Origin: Balneolales bacterium
GTDB taxonomy: Bacteria > Bacteroidota > Rhodothermia > Balneolales > HLUCCA01
Direction of reading: 5' to 3'
DNA length: 12,720 nucleotides
Assembly: GCA_022565415.1 (NCBI GenBank)
Contig: JAIUMT010000073.1
Location: 1-12,720 of the forward strand
The first letter of the stretch is position 1, and every line of letters starts with the position of its first letter. Positions 1-7,753 of the stretch are shown here, in pieces. Made by a program: the position numbers and the translations under genes. Below the pieces are notes generated by a model. The model was not told the DNA's origin. It did no database searches and saw only the letters and a list, made by a program, of their open reading frames with translations.

Positions 1-83
1 ATCTCTCTTTCGGGGCTGGAATGTAGTTCGAGGGAGATCTCGCATCGGCGTTACGCTGCGCTCCACTTGTGCGAGATGACGAA
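1..83. repeat. 83-bp intergenic repeat, copy A
   Basis: Near-identical to 215-297: I count 81 of 83 matching bases, the mismatches falling at the 'aat'/'tgg' step near base 21. The unit holds a palindrome (GAGATCTC) and an inverted pair, ATCTCGCA at 37-44 and TGCGAGAT at 70-77. On either strand this could fold as an 8-bp stem closing a 25-base loop that contains the smaller inverted pair GCGT-A-ACGC. No gene is visible in it. It looks like a dispersed intergenic repeat (REP- or MITE-like), but genome-wide copy number cannot be seen here. The copy may continue beyond the left edge. Confidence 0.85.
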
Positions 84-93
84 GAAGACTATT

Positions 94-204
94 ATCGCGC
101 ACAACCTCAGCCAGTAAGCAACAACCTTAGACAGCGCGCTTTCCCATCATAGTCATCGCGCACAACCTCAGTCATCGCACTTTCCCATCATAGTCATCGC
201 GCAC
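94..204. repeat. Short repeated modules between the two 83-bp copies
   Basis: Two interleaved short repeats fill this space. ATCGCGCACAACCTCAG occurs at 94-110 and 155-171. The 25-base string starting CTTTCCCATCATAGTCATCG occurs at 139-163 and 180-204, an offset of 41 bases. ATCGCGCA therefore appears at 94, 155 and 196, and a shortened form (ATCGCAC) at 174. The pattern reads as fragments of hairpin repeats like the one at 196-216 that were duplicated or partly deleted. Nothing here looks coding. Confidence 0.75.
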
Positions 205-216
205 TTGATGCGCGAT
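196..216. repeat. Perfect short hairpin, 8-bp arms
   Basis: ATCGCGCA (196-203), loop cttga, TGCGCGAT (209-216). The arms are exact reverse complements. They follow the same scheme as the longer-loop pair of the 83-bp repeat (ATCnCGCA ... TGCGnGAT), which suggests the two elements are related. The hairpin's last two bases are the first two of copy B. Confidence 0.8.
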
Positions 217-297
217 CTCTCTTTCGGGGCTGGATGGTAGTTCGAGGGAGATCTCGCATCGGCGTTACGCTGCGCTCCACTTGTGCGAGATGACGAA
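215..297. repeat. 83-bp intergenic repeat, copy B
   Basis: Second copy of the element at 1-83. Its inverted arms are at 251-258 and 284-291. It ends only nine bases before the recQ stop codon, so on the minus strand its 8-bp hairpin would be the first structure in the recQ 3' UTR. It has no U-tract, so it is not a standard intrinsic terminator, though it could stabilise a transcript end. No other terminator for recQ is visible in 1-306. Confidence 0.85.
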
Positions 298-306
298 TTA
301 TCACAT

Positions 307-2229
307 TCACCGCGCCGAAAACAGATTCTTTTTGCGGCTATACGTCACCCGACGTTCTTTACTTAACCATTTCAGTATGGCCTCGACTTTCTCAGCCGGC
401 ATGGCGAATTTTTCCTGCAGTTCGGTAATGGTGGCCGGCGACTCAGTTATCGCCTGAATCAGCATCATTACATCTGCATCCGTAAACTCACTGCGTTTTA
501 ACTTGTCTTTAGCCAGACAACGATCGCAGAATCCGCAATAATCCGGCACCTCTTCTTCCCCGAAATAACGCCGGATGTACATACTTCTGCACCCGGATGT
601 TTCCGCATAGCCAATGATTTTCTCGAGCTTCCCGAGCTGAATATTGCGAAAATGCTCGGCATCGTGTCGCGTAATCGGTGCCTTTTTCATACGTGGTTCG
701 AACACCCTAACAATCGGATCATCAACCCGCAGTTGCCATTTCAGCAACCCTTCTTTGCTGAAAACTTCGAGTCCTTTTATCACCGCATTTACATTGAGTC
801 CGAGTTTCGATGTCACCGTTTTTTGGTCAATGAAATGCTCATCATTCAACGCTTCTGGTATGAAAAGCCGCATCAGATTTTCAAAAAACTGCTTTTTCGC
901 CTCGTTGCTGTATGAGTTCACCTTGTCTATGAGCACCTCTTTGCTTAAAACAAAATGAACTCCAAATTCAGGTTCTTGAAGCATGCTCATTTCGATAACC
1001 CCGAGGCGTTGCAACACACGAATCGAGGCACGAATAACCCGTTTTTGCAGACCACTTCGCTTCGATATGTTATCCAACGACACCGCTTCTTCGACCTCTT
1101 GCTGCGAACCCACCGCAAGGTGCAAGCTGTCGCACAGAGAAGTATACACGTGCTGAAGAATTTCTATGTCGGGATAGGTGTCGGCTACGCGCTTACGGGC
1201 CATTTTCAGATCGCCACGTTTCACCAGAAGGGTCGGATAGCTCTCCGCACCATCTCGCCCTGCCCTGCCCGCCTCCTGATAATACGCTTCGAGTGAATAC
1301 GACATATCGTAATGAATTACATACCGGCAGTCGGGCTTGTCGATCCCCATCCCGAAAGCGTTGGTCGCAACCACAACCTGCAACGTGTTATCTATCCATT
1401 GCTGTTGAATGCGTTTCCGATCGTCGGATGATAGTCCGGCATGGTACGCGGCACATGAAAAACCCTTCGAACGTATTAAATCCGCCAATTCATCGCACGC
1501 TCGTCGCGTCCCGGCATAAACCAAGCCCGACCCCGTGGCTTTGGTTATCATTTTCATCATTCGGGTCGTTTTTTGCTCGCTAACATCCACCCACCATTTC
1601 AGATTTTTCCGTTCAAATCCTTTCGAAATTATCTCGGGATCTTTAAAATTCAGTACGCTGATGATGTCGTCTCGCACCTTCGGGGTTGCCGTTGCGGTAA
1701 GGGCCATCCAACGGGTTTTGCCAATCACCTCTTCAATATTCTGTCGAATTTTGCGGTATGGCGGTCTGAAATCGTGTCCCCATTCGGATATACAGTGCGC
1801 CTCGTCGACAGCTACCAGCTGAATGTTTAAATCGGGTGCTTCTTGCTGAAATAGTGGGGTTTCCAGCCGTTCGGGGGCACAATACAGCAAGGTGTACATG
1901 CCATTTCGGGCGTTGATTAAGCGCTGCTCTACTTCATATCTGCTGATGGTGCTGTTGATGAAGGTTGCCTTAATGCCACGACTGTTAAGCTGATCTACCT
2001 GGTCTTGCATGAGGGCAACGAGCGGAGAAATGACCAGTGTGAGGCCGGGTAGTACGGTTGCAGGAACCTGATAACAAAGCGACTTCCCTCCACCGGTTGG
2101 AAAAAGTACAACAGTTTCTTTGCCATCAAAAATTGAACGCACCACGTCGTCTTGTCCGGGGCGGAATGCTGGAAAACCCCAGTACTTACTCAAGTTTTGG
2201 GTTGCGCGTTCGAATAGATCATTTTGCAT
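307..2229 (-). CDS. recQ: RecQ-family ATP-dependent DNA helicase
   Basis: Superfamily 2 3'-5' DNA helicase of 640 residues, acting in recombination and repair of stalled forks. Visible motifs: motif 0 FRPGQ (22-26), Walker A PTGGGKS (44-50), DEAH box (142-145) within AVDEAHCISEWGHDFRP, motif III LTATAT, and motif VI YYQEAGRAGRDG. The four zinc cysteines (C547, C565, C568, C571) sit about 90 residues from the C-terminus. In the E. coli-type enzyme they lie near residue 380-400, directly after the second RecA lobe. Here roughly 180 residues containing winged-helix-like sequence come between, as I recall for Bacteroidota RecQ proteins. A final helical segment of about 60 residues may replace the HRDC domain. 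The ATG at 2229 matches the usual N-terminus. The TGA stop is followed closely by in-frame TGA and TAA. Confidence 0.95.
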   Translation of the reverse strand: MQNDLFERATQNLSKYWGFPAFRPGQDDVVRSIFDGKETVVLFPTGGGKSLCYQVPATVLPGLTLVISPLVALMQDQVDQLNSRGIKATFINSTISRYEVEQRLINARNGMYTLLYCAPERLETPLFQQEAPDLNIQLVAVDEAHCISEWGHDFRPPYRKIRQNIEEVIGKTRWMALTATATPKVRDDIISVLNFKDPEIISKGFERKNLKWWVDVSEQKTTRMMKMITKATGSGLVYAGTRRACDELADLIRSKGFSCAAYHAGLSSDDRKRIQQQWIDNTLQVVVATNAFGMGIDKPDCRYVIHYDMSYSLEAYYQEAGRAGRDGAESYPTLLVKRGDLKMARKRVADTYPDIEILQHVYTSLCDSLHLAVGSQQEVEEAVSLDNISKRSGLQKRVIRASIRVLQRLGVIEMSMLQEPEFGVHFVLSKEVLIDKVNSYSNEAKKQFFENLMRLFIPEALNDEHFIDQKTVTSKLGLNVNAVIKGLEVFSKEGLLKWQLRVDDPIVRVFEPRMKKAPITRHDAEHFRNIQLGKLEKIIGYAETSGCRSMYIRRYFGEEEVPDYCGFCDRCLAKDKLKRSEFTDADVMMLIQAITESPATITELQEKFAMPAEKVEAILKWLSKERRVTYSRKKNLFSAR

Positions 2230-2233
2230 GTGG

Positions 2234-2241
2234 CAAAGTTA
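2234..2241 (-). promoter_or_regulatory. Possible recQ promoter -7 box (TAnnTTTG type)
   Basis: The minus strand reads TAACTTTG four bases before the recQ ATG, an exact match to the Bacteroidota -7 consensus TAnnTTTG. No TTG/TTTG -33 element is visible 17-23 bases upstream, and transcription from here would start at about the ATG itself, giving a leaderless mRNA. An eight-base match alone is weak. The terminator at 2301-2332 does suggest that recQ needs its own promoter in 2230-2300. Confidence 0.3.
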
Positions 2242-2300
2242 GTCGATTTGTCAGAGATAGTCATTATTTATAGACGTGGAAAAATTGGAAATTTTGCCAT

Positions 2301-2332
2301 AAAAAAAGCCCCCGGCGATTGACCGGAGGCTT
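2301..2332 (-). terminator. Rho-independent terminator after sdhB
   Basis: On the minus strand: arm AAGCCTCCGG, loop tcaatcg, arm CCGGGGGCTT, then a run of seven T. The ten-base arms pair with one G-U wobble. The hairpin begins 30 bases past the sdhB stop and ends the sdhCAB transcript, separating it from recQ. On the plus strand no T-run follows, so it looks one-directional. Confidence 0.88.
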
Positions 2333-2362
2333 CAGATAATAACTACATCAGTTATGCGAAAA

Positions 2363-3109
2363 TCATGTAATTGCTTTCATGTATTCGCGTCGCATTTCAG
2401 CGATAGACTGAATGGAGATTTCCATCGGACAAACCGCTTCGCATTCTGCATAATTGGAACAGTCACCGAATCCTTCTTTTTCCATTTGCTCGACCATTCG
2501 AACAACGCGTCGCTCGCGCTCGACCTGACCTTGCGGTAAGCGGGCGAACTGAGCAACTTTCGCTCCGGTGAACAAGGAAGCTGATGCATTCGGACATGCA
2601 GCCACACAGGCTCCGCAGCCAATACAGGCGGCATAATCGAAAGCGATATCGGAATCTTCTTTGGAAACTGGAACAGCGTGTGCGTCGGGTGCAGCGCCGG
2701 TATTAACCGAAATATACCCTCCTGCAGCCTGAATTCTATCAAAAGCTGAACGATCTACTACCAGGTCGCGAATCATTGGGAAAGCTGTCGCTCTCCATGG
2801 TTCCACGGTGATGGTGTCTTCGTTTTTGTAGTGACGCATGTGTAACTGACACGCTGCAGTGCCTTTTTGAGGCCCGTGCGCTTGTCCGTCAATTACCATA
2901 TTGCAGGAACCACAAATACCTTCGCGGCAATCGTGATCGAATTCAACGGGTTCTTCCCCTTTTTTCATGAGCTGCTCGTTCAGGTGATCGAACATTTCAA
3001 GGAAAGACATGTGCTCACTAACTCCTTCGACTCTATAGTCGACGAGCTTACCGGGTGTTGAGGCGTTTTTCTGTCTCCACACCTTTAAATTGATTGTCAT
3101 TGTACTCAT
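2363..3109 (-). CDS. sdhB: Succinate dehydrogenase/fumarate reductase iron-sulfur subunit
   Basis: Electron-transfer subunit of complex II, 248 residues. It carries electrons from the flavoprotein to the membrane quinone site. The N-terminal ferredoxin domain has the [2Fe-2S] cysteines C61, C66, C69 (CREGICGSC) and C87. The C-terminal domain has CIGCGACVAACP (C162, C165, C168, C172) and C217, C223, C227, together ligating the [4Fe-4S] and [3Fe-4S] centres. All expected ligands are present. The start at 3109 (MSTMTINLKV) gives a normal N-terminus; a second ATG three codons in is possible. It lies 24 nt behind sdhA in an sdhC-A-B operon. The stop is TGA, directly after the normal family end, which shows that TGA terminates in this organism. 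Confidence 0.95.
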   Translation of the reverse strand: MSTMTINLKVWRQKNASTPGKLVDYRVEGVSEHMSFLEMFDHLNEQLMKKGEEPVEFDHDCREGICGSCNMVIDGQAHGPQKGTAACQLHMRHYKNEDTITVEPWRATAFPMIRDLVVDRSAFDRIQAAGGYISVNTGAAPDAHAVPVSKEDSDIAFDYAACIGCGACVAACPNASASLFTGAKVAQFARLPQGQVERERRVVRMVEQMEKEGFGDCSNYAECEAVCPMEISIQSIAEMRREYMKAIT

Positions 3110-3133
3110 AATAATATCGTCGTTTTAAAGTCC

Positions 3134-5086
3134 TTATTTGTAGCTACGCTGCGTGAGCTTGACGTTCTCAAACTCCAGTGGCTCTTTGTATCGAACTGGC
3201 TCAGAGTCTGGGTCTCCAGGGAAATCCCAGGCAGATACATGGCAATAGTTTACATCATCCCGTTGAGCTTCCCCTTCAGGAGTTTGATATTCCTCTCTGA
3301 AGTGTCCACCACAGGACTCGTTACGATCAAGAGCATCGCGCGCCATCAATTCACCAAGCTCAAGGAAATCCGAAACGCGATTCGCATATTCCAAATACTT
3401 GTTACAGGTCGATTGCTCGCCAGGTACAAACACATTATTCCAGAAGTCTTCTCGAAGTGCTTTGATATCACGAATTGCTTCGTTGAGTCCGGCTTCGCTA
3501 CGCGACATTCCAACTTTATCCCACATGATTTTACCGAGCTCGCGGTGATAATCAAGGACAGTCTTATTCCCTTTGGATTTCAGGAGTTTGTCGATGCGTT
3601 TAACGGCTTCCTGCTCCGCTTTTTCGAACTCTACGTGTGAGGTATCAACAGCGGCAGATTTTTCGTTAGCCAGATAATCGCCAACAGTGTAAGGAATCAC
3701 AAAATAGCCGTCTGCAAGACCTTGCATGAGGGCACTGGCACCTAAGCGGTTTGCGCCATGATCTGAGAAGTTGGCTTCGCCGAGTGCGTACAGACCAGGA
3801 ACGGTAGTTTGGAGGTTGTAATCAACCCAAAGTCCGCCCATTGTGTAGTGAACAGCCGGAAAAATTCGCATCGGAGTTTCATACGGGTTTTCATCCGTAA
3901 TTTTCTCGTACATGTCGAAGAGGTTTCCGTATCGTTCGCTGATTTTATCACGACCGTAGCGCTTGATGCTATCGCGGAAATCGAGGTAAACGGCTAAGCC
4001 GGAAGCACCGACACCATGACCTTTATCGCAAACATCTTTTGCGTTTCGGGAGGCTACATCGCGGGGAACCAGGTTACCGAAACTTGGGTAACGCTCTTCC
4101 AGGAAGTAGTATCGTTCTTCATCGGGAATTTCGCTCGGCTTACGATTGTCGCCTTTTTTCTTAGGAACCCAAACACGGCCGTCATTTCTAAGACTCTCAC
4201 TCATGAGTGTTAGCTTAGATTGATAGTCGCCGGAAACCGGGATACAGGTAGGGTGAATTTGAGTAAAGCTCGGATTGGCGAACATGGCGCCTTTTTTGTA
4301 GCATCTCCACGCCGCGGTTACATTACAGTTTTTCGCGTTGGTAGAAAGGTAGAAAACGTTTCCGTATCCACCAGTACAAAGTAGAACTGCATCAGCGCTG
4401 TGACGTTCAATCGCACCGTTGGCCAGGTTTCGGGTAATAATACCTTTTGCTTTGCCGTCGATTACCACCAGTTCAAGCATTTCCTGACGATTATGCATGG
4501 TGATGTTACCATGATCCACGTTTTTCATCATCGCTGAGTAGGCACCGAGCAACAATTGCTGACCCGTTTGGCCTCTGGCGTAAAATGTTCTGGAAAGCTG
4601 AGCTCCACCGAATGAGCGGTTATCTAGGAGTCCGCCGTATTCACGTGCGAAAGGCACCCCCTGAGCTACACACTGATCGATAATGGCATTACTCACCTCA
4701 GCAAGACGGTACACATTTGCTTCGCGTGCACGGTAGTCACCGCCTTTGATTGTGTCATAGAACAAGCGATAAACACTGTCACCATCATTTTTGTAGTTCT
4801 TGGCGGCGTTTATACCACCCTGAGCTGCGATACTGTGTGCCCGACGTGGGGAGTCGAGAATGGTAAACGTATCGACGTTGTAGCCGAGTTCAGCTAGAGA
4901 AGCAGCGGCAGATGCACCGGCCAATCCGGTACCGACCACGATTACCTTGTACTTTCGCTTGTTGTTCGGGTTCACAAGCTTAACATTGTTCTTGTGGGAA
5001 CTCCATTTATCCCCTAGCGGGCCTTGCGGTACTTTCGATTCCAGCAATGGGGAAGTTTCAATATTTAAATTCGATTTCGTACTCAT
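3134..5086 (-). CDS. sdhA: Succinate dehydrogenase/fumarate reductase flavoprotein subunit
   Basis: Catalytic FAD subunit of complex II, 650 residues, oxidising succinate to fumarate (or the reverse). FAD-binding Rossmann motif VVGTGLAGASA lies near residues 50-60. RAHSIAAQGG carries H84, the histidine expected to bind FAD covalently. QIHPT (H278) and LVPRDVASR supply substrate-site residues, the latter containing the probable catalytic Arg. The long form with an N-terminal extension of about 45 residues before the Rossmann fold is typical of the B-type enzymes of Bacteroidota and Chlorobi. The gene starts 12 nt after the sdhC stop, with a short AGG before the ATG. No odd features. Confidence 0.96.
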   Translation of the reverse strand: MSTKSNLNIETSPLLESKVPQGPLGDKWSSHKNNVKLVNPNNKRKYKVIVVGTGLAGASAAASLAELGYNVDTFTILDSPRRAHSIAAQGGINAAKNYKNDGDSVYRLFYDTIKGGDYRAREANVYRLAEVSNAIIDQCVAQGVPFAREYGGLLDNRSFGGAQLSRTFYARGQTGQQLLLGAYSAMMKNVDHGNITMHNRQEMLELVVIDGKAKGIITRNLANGAIERHSADAVLLCTGGYGNVFYLSTNAKNCNVTAAWRCYKKGAMFANPSFTQIHPTCIPVSGDYQSKLTLMSESLRNDGRVWVPKKKGDNRKPSEIPDEERYYFLEERYPSFGNLVPRDVASRNAKDVCDKGHGVGASGLAVYLDFRDSIKRYGRDKISERYGNLFDMYEKITDENPYETPMRIFPAVHYTMGGLWVDYNLQTTVPGLYALGEANFSDHGANRLGASALMQGLADGYFVIPYTVGDYLANEKSAAVDTSHVEFEKAEQEAVKRIDKLLKSKGNKTVLDYHRELGKIMWDKVGMSRSEAGLNEAIRDIKALREDFWNNVFVPGEQSTCNKYLEYANRVSDFLELGELMARDALDRNESCGGHFREEYQTPEGEAQRDDVNYCHVSAWDFPGDPDSEPVRYKEPLEFENVKLTQRSYK

Positions 5087-5098
5087 AATACCTGTGGG

Positions 5099-5818
5099 TT
5101 AAACGGTGAAATAAATCAAGATGGGAAGTAGCAAAAATCCAATTGCTATCAGTATTCCCAAAATTCCGGCAATGGCGTAAATAACCGGTGTAAGTTTTTT
5201 GTTCATGGCGCCCAAGGACTGGAGTGCGCTCCAGATTCCATGTCGCAAGTGAAACCCGAGAAGAATCATTATAGCAACATAAACAATAACATAGATCGGA
5301 TCCTGAAACGTTTCGCCAACGAGTTTAGATAAATCGCGGATTTGAGTTTCTTCTCCGCCGACATTCACGACTTGCGTGTACTCGGCTTCTCCACTCCATC
5401 CCGGGCCAAATTTGAAATGGTTAACGTGCGATACGGTGAATAATAACAACAAGATACCAGTCACAATCATTGTTCGGGAGCTGAAACCTTGCTTGCTTGC
5501 TCCGCCACGGGTTTTGAATTGTTTATAGGCTTCGGGCCGAGATTTCCGCTTTCTCAAATAAATTGCGATTCCCAGATAAGCGTGAATCAGAAATATTGCT
5601 AATAATCCAATTTCAGCAACAATTAATAATAGACCTAATTCATGCAAAAAGTGTGCATATCGATTAAATGCATTATCTGCGTTGCTGTAGTCAATAGTAA
5701 ATAATGTGAGGTTGCCGGCAAGGTGAACAATCAGAAAACCCGTAAGGGCAATTCCTGTAACACCGGTCAAAATTTTGCGGCCAACCGAATTTTGAAACGC
5801 GGTAAGTAACGAATACAT
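5099..5818 (-). CDS. sdhC: Succinate dehydrogenase cytochrome b membrane subunit (B-type, diheme)
   Basis: Single membrane anchor of a B-type succinate:quinone oxidoreductase, 239 residues. Hydrophobic segments lie roughly at 18-40, 61-88, 115-132, 173-192 and 210-237, the five helices expected of the fused SdhC/SdhD type. Histidines at H32, H79, H131/H134 and H190/H193 are placed near helix ends and are candidates for the four ligands of two b hemes. There is no separate sdhD, which agrees with the B-type. The first gene of the operon, it starts at ATG 5818 without an obvious Shine-Dalgarno sequence. The most likely role is aerobic respiration with menaquinone, inferred from the type. Confidence 0.92.
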   Translation of the reverse strand: MYSLLTAFQNSVGRKILTGVTGIALTGFLIVHLAGNLTLFTIDYSNADNAFNRYAHFLHELGLLLIVAEIGLLAIFLIHAYLGIAIYLRKRKSRPEAYKQFKTRGGASKQGFSSRTMIVTGILLLLFTVSHVNHFKFGPGWSGEAEYTQVVNVGGEETQIRDLSKLVGETFQDPIYVIVYVAIMILLGFHLRHGIWSALQSLGAMNKKLTPVIYAIAGILGILIAIGFLLLPILIYFTV

Positions 5819-6021
5819 ATTTTGCGTGCGTTTAGTAGTGAATAATGTAAACTAAAAAGAGTCGAATTAGTGCTTTAAAAGCGCTAACAATATAATGTAA
5901 TTAACGCTCTAAAACCCCAAAAGCGTGACCTTACGTTCCTTATTTTTACAGACTCTATATTGCAATTACATAAGAATATACTACTATTCTCGCCCATCTT
6001 GTGTTAAGTCAAAACGTTACA
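5819..6021 (-). promoter_or_regulatory. Intergenic leader of the sdh operon, probable promoter region
   Basis: A 203-base AT-rich gap between the deaminase stop and sdhC, and the only space for an sdh promoter. I see no clean consensus. The best candidate on the minus strand is TTTG followed after 23 bases by TATATTGT, which only partly fits TTTG/TAnnTTTG. Two inverted repeats stand out: an almost perfect 15-base palindrome GTGCTTTAAAAGCGC at 5870-5884, and next to it GCGTTAAT pairing with ATTGTTAGCGC around 5881-5907. Either could be an operator, but neither is proven. No intrinsic terminator is visible behind the deaminase gene. Confidence 0.35.
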
Positions 6022-6492
6022 TCAATACCGCACTTTATCTTCTATTTCCAGCCATTTAGCAAAAATCATCTGCGCTTTTTGCTGATGTAATTTTTTGAAT
6101 GGTATCTTCCTGTTCTCGTATGGAACGGCGATTTCATCGTAGATGAATTGATCGTCGAACCCGGCCCCTGCAGCGTCTTTTTGATCACAGGCATAGTAAA
6201 CCATCTCCGGACGAGCCCAGTAAATTGCCCCCATACACATCGGACATGGCTCGCAGGTTGTGTAAATCTCACATCCATCCAACTGAAACGTGCCTAGTTT
6301 CTTGCAGGCATTTCTGATGGCTACAACTTCTGCATGCGCTGTTGGATCGTGTTGAGTCGTTACGTGATTGGCGCCCTCAGCAATTATTTCTCCGTCCTTG
6401 ACCACTACCGCCGCGAATGGTCCGCCACTATTGGTTTGAATATTTTTCAGCGCCAGAGCAATCGCATGCTCCATAATTTCATCAGGATTCAT
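6022..6492 (-). CDS. guaD: Guanine deaminase-like nucleoside/base deaminase
   Basis: Zinc-dependent CDA-fold deaminase of 156 residues. Zinc and catalytic motifs are TAHAEV (H53, proton-shuttle E55) and CEPCPMC (C83, C86). The sequence follows the Bacillus GuaD pattern closely over its whole length: NHVTTxxDPTAHAEV, LYTTCEPCPMCxGAIYWARP, AGFDDQFIYDEI, and a C-terminal W...Y tail. The length also equals GuaD as I remember it. Probable reaction: guanine + water to xanthine + ammonia, in the cytosol. It starts 25 nt after the GCS2-family gene, so it may be the last gene of that operon, although a purine-salvage role would not need the cluster. A related deaminase specificity cannot be excluded. 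Confidence 0.85.
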   Translation of the reverse strand: MNPDEIMEHAIALALKNIQTNSGGPFAAVVVKDGEIIAEGANHVTTQHDPTAHAEVVAIRNACKKLGTFQLDGCEIYTTCEPCPMCMGAIYWARPEMVYYACDQKDAAGAGFDDQFIYDEIAVPYENRKIPFKKLHQQKAQMIFAKWLEIEDKVRY

Positions 6493-6517
6493 TCATTTAT
6501 CGGATTTATCAACGTTT

Positions 6518-7750
6518 CTAAGGTTGAAACATAGTACCATCATTCAGGCAATCTCGCAACCTCTTATACACCGTTGATATGTGCTCGAGTCCGTCTTCGT
6601 TTCCCAAAGCCTTGACAATACGCTCCGATAAATTCCCCTCATTCAGAATGATATTAAGTATCTGCAAAGAAGATTCACTAGGAGGATGAACGCTTTTCAG
6701 ACTGATGTCGAGTAACCACCTCCAAAGTTCTCGTCCGGTTACGTGGTCTTTATGCGTAAACCCGAGGGCTTGAAGATAGGTTACATCCGATATCACAGCC
6801 CGACTACCCGAGAATATCACCTCATCAAATATGTGGCTAAGTGACTGAGTCGAAAGCGCTCGTAGGTTGTGATGAGATTGTGACGAAAAGTGGCTAATTA
6901 CGCTTACGATTAACTCCAATATGGCAATATCCGCGGCCGGACATTCCTGAATATCCAAAACACGGATTTCGATGGCGTTTCGGTCGAATCGTGCGATGGC
7001 ACCCCGGGAATTCAACCATTCGAATTGCAAAATCCCATCTGGGTCGAGCGGGGCGATGTCGTCGTAAATGGGCTGAAGCAGCTTCGATAGATAATCCAGA
7101 TGGGTAAAAACGGGCTCGGGAATAACAGATCCGCTCACCGAAGGTACCTTTCTGGAATTCGTTTTATATACAGCCAGGCGATTATCGGCAACTCCTGTTC
7201 GTTTGGAATCAATAATCGGCGAACTAGCCGCTAAAACAGGCAAAACTGGAAGTATTGCCCGAATTGCAGCGTGCAAACGACCAAATTCATCGTCGTTCGA
7301 GAAAGGTAAGTTCAAGTGTGTGCTTTGCAGATTCGCCCAACCGTGTCCGCGGCAATCGAAGATCTTGTTATACGTTTCATAGATTTCGCTGTACTCGTGC
7401 GGCCATAGTTTCATCTCCTTGTAAGGGTCCATCGTGGGATGCATTGCGGATGGTAACAGACACAGATTATGAGGCTTAAGTATTTGGTTAATCTCCCGAA
7501 CCTGGCTCTGAAATTTCTCTGCAAGACCAGATAATTGCCCGGCCGGACCATTCGTTTTGAGCTCAATAACATGAGATACCAGTTCGTTACATCGGGCAAT
7601 ATCACCAAGTTCGACTTCCGATTGAATCTGGCCCGCATCATCTCGCAACAATAACTCGGCGACCGGTGCTACCTTAAGCGTATCAAAATCCACAATCATA
7701 TACTCCAACTCAACTCCGAAACCCGCAAATAATCCAAGCGTTTTAGCCAT
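6518..7750 (-). CDS. GCS2-family carboxylate-amine ligase (glutamate-cysteine ligase-like)
   Basis: 410-residue enzyme of the glutamine-synthetase-like fold, GCS2/YbdK-related group, which joins a carboxylate to an amine using ATP. Recognisable blocks: FGVELEYMIVD (11-21, metal-binding E14 and E16), HVIELKTNGP (60-69), MHPTMDP (103-109), NLQSTHLNLPF (140-150), and further on NAIEIRVLDIQECPAADIA. Only 3 nt separate it from the ATP-grasp gene, and its ribosome site lies inside that gene, so the two are probably made together. The substrates are unknown. The name 'glutamate-cysteine ligase' is a family label, and glutathione synthesis is not implied because the partner is an RLAN/RimK ligase rather than a GshB. 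The deaminase gene follows 25 nt later. Confidence 0.87.
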   Translation of the reverse strand: MAKTLGLFAGFGVELEYMIVDFDTLKVAPVAELLLRDDAGQIQSEVELGDIARCNELVSHVIELKTNGPAGQLSGLAEKFQSQVREINQILKPHNLCLLPSAMHPTMDPYKEMKLWPHEYSEIYETYNKIFDCRGHGWANLQSTHLNLPFSNDDEFGRLHAAIRAILPVLPVLAASSPIIDSKRTGVADNRLAVYKTNSRKVPSVSGSVIPEPVFTHLDYLSKLLQPIYDDIAPLDPDGILQFEWLNSRGAIARFDRNAIEIRVLDIQECPAADIAILELIVSVISHFSSQSHHNLRALSTQSLSHIFDEVIFSGSRAVISDVTYLQALGFTHKDHVTGRELWRWLLDISLKSVHPPSESSLQILNIILNEGNLSERIVKALGNEDGLEHISTVYKRLRDCLNDGTMFQP

Positions 7751-7753
7751 AAA

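Noticed and set aside
94..216. CRISPR array
   Set aside because: The repeated units are short, irregular and partly overlapping, with no constant repeat and unique spacers, and there are no cas genes.
644..1830. Several plus-strand open frames opposite recQ
   Set aside because: They lie wholly within a well-supported helicase gene and show no recognisable domain; they are antisense shadows.
2377..2742. 121-residue minus-strand frame inside sdhB
   Set aside because: It is out of frame within sdhB, whose iron-sulfur ligands are complete, so it is a shadow.
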